From contig CM041465.1 of the NCBI GenBank assembly GCA_023213395.1, forward strand, positions 248,193,741-248,257,740: a stretch of 64,000 nt of DNA, in the 5' to 3' direction. The translations under genes were made by a program, and so were the position numbers. Under the pieces are notes generated by a model that was not told the origin of the DNA, searched no databases, and saw nothing but the letters and a program-made list of their open reading frames with translations. The first letter of the stretch is position 1; every line of letters begins with the position of its first letter. Shown one piece after another: positions 56,103 through 64,000 of this stretch. The DNA comes from Cycas panzhihuaensis (Eukaryota > Cycadophyta).

Positions 56103-56557
56103 TAATCTTCCCTCTAAATGAGAGGTTCTTTAGCCGTAGTTGAGTGATAATCTCCTAGACACCTCCTCACTTTTTTGTGGTGATTTCAGCGGTAGACCCT
56201 TTAAATGGCATCAAGAAGAAAATTGTGTATAGATGGACATGAAAGCCAAGCTAGGTTAGTTTGATCCCAATGTTAATAGGAAACACAAAGGCCATGATCT
56301 TGGGTTCATATGGTCGAAACATGAATGTATTCTAAAAAGGTTAGATGGGAACATGTTGACTAGTGACAATAATTTTAATTTTTTTTTCCCTTTCCTAGAC
56401 ATGGTAGGCTTGCAAAGGTCTTGGACAATGCTACCCTATCTAGCCACTTTTCAATCTCCTTTGTCTTGTCTTGGGGGAAAGGTAAGAGAGCAAGTCAAAG
56501 GTCTGGCTTTAATCTCAACATTTCCCACATGTAAAAGCCAATTTGCCTAAGTGACAT
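56103..56557 (+). pseudogene. LINE endonuclease relic, C-terminal part
   Basis: It continues the domain broken at 42891. FCGDFS (the GDFN-type catalytic block) is near 56175, then GRPFKWHQ, FDPN, LGFIWSKHECILKRLDGN near 56305 and a degraded SDH-type block near 56440 (LSSHFSISFVLSWG). Similarity ends where the H-like repeat starts. Confidence 0.8.
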
Positions 56558-57464
56558 TGTCCCACAAGGGAAAATTGACCCTCACATTAATCCTCAAGAA
56601 TAAAAGCCTTTTTTAATTAAAAGAGAGAATTTAAAATTCATTAATTAGTAAGTTAGTGGTTAAAGTTAAAAGCCTTAAGAGGTGTTGCAATATTCTTAAG
56701 AGAGCCTCCCACTAAAGAGTTAAAGTCATAAAAGTCAATCATTAAGAGTTGTGCACAAAAGGTGGCTTCTCATTTGTTAATAAAAAGGCAAGCTTCTTAG
56801 TAAAGACAACTCCTAACACAAAATGACTCCAATTCTCTCATATGTAATCTCATAAGTAGTAGAGGAAAGAACATACTATCATTTTAACATGGGACCCGCT
56901 ATAGGAATGAGAAGCCAAGGAGGGCCAAAGACAAACAAGTTATCTCAAGTATCTCTTCAAATGATTCTCCATTAGTGAAGATAGGACCATGCTTTGCAAA
57001 AGGAGAATGATAAGGCATCAATAATTACATTTATGTTTATGTTAAAAAATAAACGCTATTTTCATATTATTATATCCCTCATCTTCCTTTTATACAATGA
57101 TGATTGAGTTTTAGGCAAAATTCCACATTCAAAATACAAAATAAGTTGTTTCTAAGGGGAAGAAATGATGCCCTAAGGGGTTGTATGGATAGTAGGGCTC
57201 TACAACATCTAGATGGTTGCCAACAATACCATACAAGTCCATACCATGGCCAAATGAGCGCTAAAAAGCCTATTTTGATGATGCCCGAGTTGACTGGCTA
57301 AAAACTTGATTAAATAATTTTACACAAGAATTTCAAATGAAAATGCATTAATGATGAGTGAGGAGACTATTGTATAGATGTATACTTAGTATTATACAAC
57401 TTGAGGTATACATTTTCATACAATAGTGATTGTGTTGAGTTGATCATTCAACTTTAACATGAAA
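56558..57464. repeat. H-related repeat P
   Basis: It starts TGTCCCACAAGGGAAAATTG. For about 250 bases it follows the left end of H (39844-40090), with shared blocks such as AATTTAAAATTCATT and AAAGTCATAAA. Its entry point in the LINE differs from that of H. Beyond 56800 similarity is uncertain and nothing coding is recognised. The right edge is set by element K. Confidence 0.5.
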
Positions 57465-57504
57465 TGATGGAGGAAAACAGCCTAGGATCTCTTAGAGAGG
57501 GAGT
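57465..57504 (-). repeat. 3' LTR of element K, left part (start inferred)
   Basis: TGATGGAGGAAAACAGCC and the following bases up to GGAGT join smoothly to ATCTTAAGAGAAC at 62728, giving an LTR like those of B and D. The exact first base is inferred. Confidence 0.55.
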
Positions 57505-57708
57505 TGTAGAAAGATTCTCTCATGTCTTTATTGATCATTTGCAAATGTATAAATACAATTCAAAGGTACGGGACAAACGACAACCGCTTAATGAGATTGT
57601 GCCACTTGTCGTTTTGGAGAAGAAGGGGGACAATGATACATGACCCTTACAAGAGACTTTAGACAACATAGATAAAACATTACTCTAGACAAACTATTAC
57701 CTTTTACA
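57505..57708 (-). repeat. 3' LTR of element C
   Basis: It runs from TGTAGAAAGATTC to ACCTTTTACA. GTATAAATACAATT near 57556 is the promoter-like stretch in either orientation. CCCCCTCTTAATG (57709-57721) is the complement of the purine tract. Confidence 0.94.
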
Positions 57709-57721
57709 CCCCCTCTTAATG
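57709..57721 (-). other. polypurine tract of element C
   Basis: Minus strand CATTAAGAGGGGG directly upstream of the LTR. Confidence 0.75.
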
Positions 57722-57794
57722 TTTTATCTGTTTTAATCCTAAGTGATTTCTAAAACCAACAAATTTTTCCCTGCTAAGGGGTTTGGTGAGAACA

Positions 57795-58500
57795 TCAAGA
57801 TTCGACTTTCTCGACGCAAGATAGGAGTTCAACTTCCTTGTTCTGTACTTTTTCCCTAATGAAATGGTGATGTACTTCTATATGTTTGGTTCTTGCATGC
57901 AACGCTGGATTCTTGGTTATTTTGATGGTACTTTGATTATCACAGAACAACTGAGTAGGTACTGTTTGTTCTTGTCCAAGGTCCTTGAGAAGTTGTCTGA
58001 TCCAAATTGCTTCACATGCTACATTAACTGTTGACTTATACTCGGCCTCTCTTGAAGACAAAGCAACTATGTGTTGCTTTTTGCTGCTCCAGGAAATTAA
58101 GGGCGTTCCTAGAAAAAAACAATATCCTGATGTTGATTTTCTATCTGTTCTATCTCCAGCCCAATCAGAGTCGCAAAAACCTATTAGCTGCATATTGTTA
58201 TCTTTTTTGTATTCCAATCCAAGATTTATAGTACCTTTTAGATGTCTCAGGATTCTTTTTGCAGCGTTCTAGTGAGGTATTTTGGGATTTTCCATAAATC
58301 TGGAAACTACACCGACTGCATAGGAAATATGCGGGTGGTCAGAAGATAAATTAGACTTCCAATCGCTTGTCTGCATGTGTTGCATTAACTGATTGTGCCT
58401 CTTGTTCAGTGTTCAATACACATCTTGTTTCCATTGGAGTGGTTACACTATTGCAGCTTTCCATATTAAACTTGCTCAACAAGTTTTTAACATATTTTGA
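57795..58500 (-). pseudogene. RNase H region, element C
   Basis: A 140-codon frame (57795-58217) shows IGFCDSDWAGDRTDRKSTSG with the catalytic Asp, LSSREAEYKSTV, LFCDNQSTIKITKNPALH and TKHIEVHHHFIRE. The connection part upstream (58218-58500) is broken by frameshifts. The terminal FTK block is damaged by a stop after CVEKVES. Confidence 0.9.
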
Positions 58501-59190
58501 CTAAGATAAAACAACACAATCATTGTTTTGTTTAATTTCAATCCCGAGATAATAGTGCAACATTCCAAGATCTGTCATTTCAAATACTTTTTCAAATTTC
58601 TTCTTGATGAATGCGATCGAGTCTTTGTCATCCCCTGTGATTAGCATGTCGTCCACATATACGACTATGATGGATGTTAATCCTTGATTAAATCTCACAT
58701 ACAAGCTATGATTTGGCTCACACTTGTGGAAGCTATTTTGAGTTAGATATGTATCTAGCTTGGCATACCAGGCTCTTGGTGCTTGTTTGAGCCCATATAA
58801 AGCCTTTTTTAATTTGCAGATCATATTTTCTTGTCCTCTCTTTATGTATCCTTCAGGCTGATACATATACACTTCTTTTTGTAGATCTCCATTTAGGAAG
58901 GCATTCTTAACATCCATCTGGTAAATCTTCCATCCTTTCTGAGCTGCAATTGCAATTACTGTTCTTACAGTATTCAACTTAGCTACTGGTGAGACCGTTT
59001 CCTCATAATCGATTCCAGTTGTTTGTGTGTAGCCTTTTGCTACCAGTCTTGCCTTGTATTTCTCGATTTCGGCATTTGGTTTTTCTTTCACTTTATATAC
59101 CCATTTACAATTTACAATGGGTTTATCCTTAGGCGATGTTACTAGATCCCATGTTTCATTTTTATAAATGGCCTTCATTTCTACATCCAT
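58501..59190 (-). pseudogene. reverse transcriptase, element C
   Basis: 229 open codons: WDLVTSPKDKPIVNCKWVYK, DYEETVSPVAKLNTVR, IYQMDVKNAFLNGDL, KKALYGLKQAPRAWYAKLD, the catalytic VVYVDDMLITGDD and MLHYYLGIEI. All expected RT blocks are present without interruption. It ends in a stop at the RT-RNase H connection. Confidence 0.93.
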
Positions 59191-59549
59191 TGCTACTCTC
59201 CAGGTTGGAAGGTTGCTTGCTTCTCTATAAGTATTTGGTTCAATAGTGCAGATTAGAGCTTGCAGTTTCTGAGACCTTGTTCGATGCTCAAATACTTCTC
59301 CCTTTGTTTCTTCAAGGGTTTTGAGATACCACTTTGGTAATTTTTGGAGATTTGTTCCTGTGATTCATCTTCTGAGTATGTTTGAACCACTGGCTTGTTG
59401 AGTATCAAATGGATGAGCACTGGAGTCACTTGTTTGTTGTGTATCAGATGATTCCTCATCTGATTCATCACTTTCTGTTACAATACTATTAGATGTGATG
59501 TCTAATTTATCTTCTGGCTGACTTCTCTCTGGACTTTGATCACCAACAT
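59191..59549 (-). pseudogene. integrase-RT linker, element C
   Basis: Ser/Asp/Gln-rich sequence between integrase and RT. A frame at 59253-59471 is open but out of phase with both neighbours, so at least two frameshifts lie here. Confidence 0.65.
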
Positions 59550-60437
59550 TTATTTCTTGATGATTGGCTTCTGTGAGTCTTTCCTTTCATCAAATATCAT
59601 ATCTCTGCTTACATAAAGTTTATTTGTCTTTGGATCGAGACAGCGGTATGCCTTTGAACGACTGTTGTACCCAACCATTATACATTCTATGCTTTTGTTG
59701 TCTAACTTGGTTCTTTTCTTGTCGGGAATGTGTACATATGCTTTGCAGCCAAAAATCTTAAGATGACTTACATTCGGTTTGTGACCTATCCATGTCTCTT
59801 CTGGTGTTACCCCTTCCAGTGATTGAGTTGGACTCCTATTGATCAGGTATACAGCTGTGTTTGCAGCCTCTGCCCAATATTTCTTTGTGACCTCACTATC
59901 ATTTAACATACATCGAGCGATTTCTACAACTGTTCTATTCATTCTTTCTGTTACCCTGTTTGATTGAGGTGTATACAGAGTTGTGACCTGTCTACGGATT
60001 CCATGTATTTCGTAGAAATGAGTAAATTCATTGGATATGAACTCACAGCCTCCATCTGAGCAAATGCATTTTATCTTCTTGTTGCTTTTTAGTTCTGCTT
60101 CAGCTTTAAATTCTTTAAAATAATTGAATGCCTCAGATTTGCTGGACAAAAAATATACCCAGGTTCTTTTGGAGAAGTCATCAATGAAGGTTAAAAAATA
60201 CCTTGCTCCATTTGTTGAAACTGGTGTGAACGGACCACATAGATCAGTATGAATTTGATCCAGTTTATCTCGTGTGTGCCATGTGCTTTTTGAAAATGGA
60301 ATCCTTTGTTGTTTCCCCATCATACGACTTTTACATATAAACGAGTTAAATGAAATATCAGGCAAGCCATTGACCATCTTTGTTCTTTTTAGTTTTTCTA
60401 ATCTATCATGTGAAATATGACCATACTTCAATGCCAC
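59550..60437 (-). pseudogene. integrase, element C
   Basis: 295 open codons. KYGHISHDRLEKL starts the zinc-binding block. One of its cysteines is Arg (CKSRMMGKQ instead of CKSCMMGKQ). The core has HTDLCGP, SDGGCEF and VTERMNRTVVE, so the three catalytic acids are in place. YWAEAANTAVYLINRSPTQS, PEETWIGHKPNVSHLKIFG and SRDMIFDE complete it. Confidence 0.92.
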
Positions 60438-60976
60438 ATTTCATTAGTATCATTGCTAGTCACAGCAAGTAAATTTACATCATAAGGAGATATTGTGGGT
60501 CCTTTATCAGGCAATACAAGAGTAGAGAGAAGCTTATAAAGTTTGTTACATTTTTCTCCTTTTGCTATTACAGCACCATTCCTTTTCATGTCTAGAATGT
60601 AACAAAGGCCATTCTCATCAAATACTATTCTCAGTTTCTTATCACTTAACTTGGATACTGACAGAAGATTTTTTTTCAGTCCTGGTACAAAGAATACATT
60701 GCCTATTCGTTGAATAATTCCATTAATTTCTATGGCAATTTGGCCTATTCCCTTTATATGCAAAGGAAAATTATCCCCTAATTCCACAGATTTGTCGAGA
60801 TCATATGGTTTGATGATTTCAAACCATTCTTTAATTCCTGTCATGTGATGTGAGGCTCTTGAATCAACATACCAATTTTCTGAAGCGTTGTCGCTTGCTG
60901 CTAAGTGTCTCACTCTCTGCTGTAGTTCCCGGTCACTTGCTTCCCTTTTTGAATTTCGATCTTTCTCTGATGACAT
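60438..60976 (-). pseudogene. protease with DSR active site, element C
   Basis: A 182-codon open frame contains WYVDSRASHHMTG, with Arg in place of the conserved Gly. VELGDNFPLHIKGIGQIAI, VFFVPGLKKNLLSVSKLS and RIVFDENGLCYILDMKRNG follow. The frame is otherwise intact and reaches the first Trp-His of the integrase. Confidence 0.92.
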
Positions 60977-61829
60977 TGGTACGGAAAGTGGCCAGTTTGT
61001 CTACAATGGTAGCAAACATCGAAGGCTCTGCAGTTGCTCAAAAAATGGCCAGGTTTCCCACAATTGAAGCAGACTCTTGCATCACGAGGTGGATTAAGGA
61101 CTGTTCTTCCTCGTCCTCTTCCTTCATTCCAACGACCTCTGTAGCTTGTTGTTGTTCTTCCTCATGTCTTGGGATTATATTGACCTCTTCTTTGTCCTCC
61201 CAAGTGAAGTTTAGTCACAAGTGCTTCTTCAACCTCTGAGTCTTCTTCATATCTTAGATTTCTTTGCTCCTAAATGAGCATATGACCTATAAGAACATCA
61301 AAGGTCATAGTAGTAGTTTGCCCTCCTTCAGTCAGCATGTTTACCATGTTATCAAAAGACTTTGGCAATTTATTGAGTACAAGATGTATTAATTCAATGT
61401 CGGTTATTTTGTCTCCGGTTGTGAGAAGAGCAGTTTTAATATTGGTCAATTTGGCTATGAAGTCTGATACAGTTTGATCTTCTTTCATCTTGAGCTTATA
61501 AAGTTCTCTCTTAGTGCAACAATTCAGGCTTCATTTCTCTGACTATACATGGAGGACATTGTTTTCCATACCTCATGAGCACTTTCAACACCATCCACAT
61601 AAACTAACAAGGAGTCAAAAATTGAAAGTTTAAGCACAGAAAGAGCAATGTTGTTCCGTTCCTCCTAATTTAGTAGGTCAACTATGTCAAAGGGTTGTTT
61701 TCTATCACCAGTGGTGATTTTCCAGGCATGTTTGGCTCTTAGGAGACCTTCTATCTTGATTTTCCAAATTCTAAAATTTTTTTCAGTTAATTTATCATTC
61801 TCAGGTAAGGAACCAGCAGAGGAGGCCAT
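60977..61829 (-). pseudogene. gag with two zinc knuckles, element C
   Basis: It starts at ATG 61829 (MASSAGSLPENDKLTEKNF, RIWKIKIEGLLRAKHAW). Stops follow around 61660. The middle is open at 61270-61488 (VSDFIAKLTNIKTALLTTGD). Two complete knuckles, CFNCGKPGHFLSNC and CYHCRQTGHFPYQC, lie near 61005-61085. A frame change after the second separates gag from protease. Confidence 0.9.
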
Positions 61830-62509
61830 GATTAATCACAGATTTTGATTTTTGACAGGGTTGTACGGCTGTATAGATGGCTGTACGGATTTTTTGCGCG
61901 GAACCCAAAGTGTACAAATGGGGAAAAAACAAGATGCCAATTGATAGAATGCGAAAATGGGTATCCGGATCTATGGTTATTTTTCCAAAACTCTCTCAAG
62001 TCTAAGAGAAACGACATTGCCAATGCACAAACCCGTGCCCCTAGGGATTTGAGGAAAATGATGAAAAAACCCTCAAAACTGACAAACAGCTCAACGAAAT
62101 ATGATCCAATCTCTTCGATTTACAGTGAGAGAGAGTTTAGATACTTGATACCCGAGTTTCAAGCCAGATTTTTGAGAAGATTTGAAGTAGAAAGCCTTCA
62201 AACCCGTGCGCCTATAAATCTGGCCAAAAGTCCCTTGAAATGGCTTCAAATGACGTCGGTCCTTAAGAGAAAAATGTTGAGGGGACTCCAATCAATGATC
62301 TGGGTAAGTTTCGTGAAATTCTCACAACTTTGATTTTTTGGCACCCGTACGATTCCGCATTGCTCAGACTCACTGCATACAGATCACGAACCTTGGTCTG
62401 AGACTTGGCTTGCTGAAAGTCTTGGTTCTTCTTTGAATTGCTTGACCGAATGCTCCTTCTGGTTATCAAAGACCTGATTCTCTTACAGGCAAGAGGACTT
62501 CAACAGCCT
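61830..62509 (-). other. leader of element C
   Basis: A 680-bp untranslated stretch, shorter than the leaders of B, D and I. Its + strand frame at 61845-62333 (162 codons) has no recognised domain. GTACGG repeats occur at 61863-61892. Confidence 0.6.
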
Positions 62510-62521
62510 GCTCTGATACCA
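62510..62521 (-). other. primer-binding site of element C
   Basis: Minus strand TGGTATCAGAGC, a perfect match directly at the LTR edge. Confidence 0.92.
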
Positions 62522-62722
62522 TATAGAAAGATTCTCTCATGTCTTTATTGATCATTTGCAAATGTATAAATACAATTCAAAGGTACGGGACAAACGGCAA
62601 CCGCTTCATGAGATTGTGCCACTTATCATTTTGGAGAAGGGGGACAATGATACATGACCCTTACAAGAGACTTTAGACAACCTAGATAAAACATTACTCT
62701 AGACAAAATATTACCTTTTACA
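62522..62722 (-). repeat. 5' LTR of element C
   Basis: It starts TATAGAAAG (TG changed to TA at the tip) and ends ACCTTTTACA. AGAGT follows as the target duplicate. Confidence 0.94.
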
Positions 62723-63182
62723 AGAGTATCTTAAGAGAACAAGATGATTAGCATCACATCAATAGCACTATGAAGATAAGCAATTGAGCAAGCATAAACT
62801 TAAGTACATGAAAGACAAAAGATATAGAGGAGTAGGAATTGTTCCTATCTCCAATAACAAGATTGACTTGTATTTAAATGAGCAACATAACAATACAATA
62901 CCTCACACTCACTATGCTCTACATGAGAAATGGTCCCAATATATAGAGGAGGAGGAGGAGCCTTAGGAGGCTTCATGTTTGACACTTGTCAAACATGCAC
63001 ACCTTGACCCATGTGCACTCACATGTGCAAAAGTGCATGAGGGGTACATTGACTCTCAAGTCACAACTTGTGCTCACTAGAAAGAGTGTGGGTGTGTATT
63101 TTAGCATAAAGTACCTTATATAAAGTACATAATATTATAATATAAAGTACAATACTTAACATTTAAATATAAAGGTCTAACA
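62723..63182 (-). repeat. 3' LTR of element K, right part
   Basis: It resumes with ATCTTAAGAGAAC after the target duplicate. It contains the hairpin at 62975-62998 (arms CATGTTTGAC), CAATATATAGAGG near 62938 and the end AAAGGTCTAACA. CCCCTACTTAATG (63183-63195) is the complement of the purine tract. Confidence 0.82.
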
Positions 63183-64000
63183 CCCCTACTTAATGTTTAC
63201 AATGTTAAGTTTTACCTGATGTATTGCACTAACTAGGAGGTCGCTCTAAATATTCCTCCACTGCAGGGTCGTCGTTGAGAACGGTTCTCTTCATGTCCAT
63301 TTGATGGATTGGCCATTTGCATTGTGCAGCTCAGGCCAATCTTGGTGTGATAGCATTCATTTTTTTGCCAGGGGAAGAGGTTGCTCCATAGTCAATGCCT
63401 TCTTTCAGTTTGAATCCTTTGGCCACCCATCAAGCTTTGTTACGCTCAATAGAACTGTCAATAGAACTGTCAGATCAGAATTTGGTTTTATGTCTCCTTT
63501 TGCAATTGTTTGCCTTTTTCTTGTTAGGCAATTTTACCAAATCCTAAGTTCCATTCTTTGCAAAAAAATGGATGACAACTTTCCACTTTTCATTTTTACA
63601 AATAGCCTCCTCAAAAGTGGAGGGCTCATCAACACAAAGTACATCAATTGTAAGTGCATAATTGATTAATTACTACTACATTTTTTATGGACATTTTCCT
63701 TCTATCACTTGTGCATCATGTACTGTTTGAGTATACCATCTGGGTAACTTCTTCGGTGTTGAAACAACAGACTCAATATCCAAGGCCTGAAGTGGCTAGT
63801 CAACAAAAGGGCTATTAGGGTCAAGAGGTATTGATGATGATGGTGGAGCAAATGTTGATGACGAAGCAACAGAAGCAAAAGATGAACATGGTATAGAAGA
63901 TTGTGAGGGAAGGAAATCCTCAACAATCCATTTGCCTTTATCAAGAGGATGATGGTTGGATGTCAGTTCCATCTCCTCATTATCTTCAACAAAGATGACA
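63183..64000 (-). pseudogene. truncated RT and linker, element K
   Basis: After the purine tract the sequence joins at once to RT blocks QCKWPIHQMDMKRTVLNDD and EGIDYGATSSPGKKMNAI near 63230-63400. It continues to FEEAICKNEKWKVV and a Ser/Leu-rich linker (63590-64000) with a KKLPRWYTQTV-type block near 63720-63760. RNase H and the YVDD part of RT are deleted. Stops and frameshifts are frequent. Confidence 0.8.

Larger units (their letters stand above)
57505..62722 (-). mobile_element. complete Ty1/copia element C
   Basis: Short LTRs (204 and 201 bp) with about seven substitutions and one 3-bp gap between them by eye. The initiator tRNA-Met primer site is perfect, and gag, protease, integrase, RT and RNase H follow in order. 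Flanks are GGAGT and AGAGT, a 5-bp duplication with one change. Fewer stops than in A or G. It sits in the LTR of element K. Confidence 0.94.
57465..64000 (-). mobile_element. Ty1/copia element K, 3' part, internally deleted
   Basis: It comprises a 3' LTR (57465-57504 plus 62723-63182), a purine tract, a reverse transcriptase fragment and linker. The rest lies beyond the window. RNase H and the RT palm are missing between the purine tract and the RT fragment. Element C is inserted in its LTR. Confidence 0.78.

Noticed and set aside
61845-62333. 162-codon + strand frame in the leader of C
   Set aside because: Antisense leader frame without recognised motifs. I looked for a captured gene as in element I and could not name one.

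Overview
This window is plant nuclear DNA made almost entirely of LTR retrotransposons nested in one another and in a LINE. Ty1/copia families dominate. Tracts with the plant initiator-tRNA-Met primer pattern TGGTATCAGAGC, one chromodomain Ty3/gypsy element, one Tat/Athila-like gypsy derivative and a decayed plant-type LINE point to a large-genome land plant. A gymnosperm is my best guess, but it is an inference. I see no intact host gene, RNA gene or CRISPR array. The only host-derived coding sequence I recognise is a fragment of dihydrodipicolinate reductase.

Layout, left to right (letters are my labels). 1-1283: LTR and leader of copia element J, running out of the window. 2126-8646: copia element A (+), complete but decayed. 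10261-17612: LTR of copia element M (+), split by copia element I (-, 10353-17390). The leader of I carries a solo LTR and the reductase fragment. 18004-18241: another LTR with primer site (N). 19855-~37530: old copia element G (-), split by copia element B (-, 20135-28344) and chromovirus F (-, 30932-36523). 37531-38880: copia tails and LTRs on the + strand (Q, O). 38881-56557: LINE relic (+), split by an unclassified insertion H (39844-42592) and by copia element D (-, 42892-56102). D is itself split by gypsy derivative E (+, 45077-50476). 56558-57464: partial relative of H. 57465-64000: copia element K (-), whose 3' LTR is split by copia element C (-, 57505-62722). K leaves the window on the right.

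Most of these boundaries rest on paired LTRs and 5-bp target-site duplications that can be read directly: AGTGG for I, GTTTG for B, CATAC for F, TAATC for D, CTAAG for E, and near matches for A, C and the solo LTR. They give a relative order: LINE before D before E; G before B and F; M before I before its solo LTR; K before C.

The copia coding regions keep the order gag, protease, integrase, reverse transcriptase, RNase H, but all carry stops and frameshifts. The J/I/B/D/K lineage has long leaders, repeated leader motifs and U3 palindromes that co-vary between copies. Element E has an open frame joining protease directly to an integrase C-terminal domain, with reverse transcriptase, RNase H and the integrase core absent. 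These three features, plus the captured reductase fragment, are the most noteworthy content.
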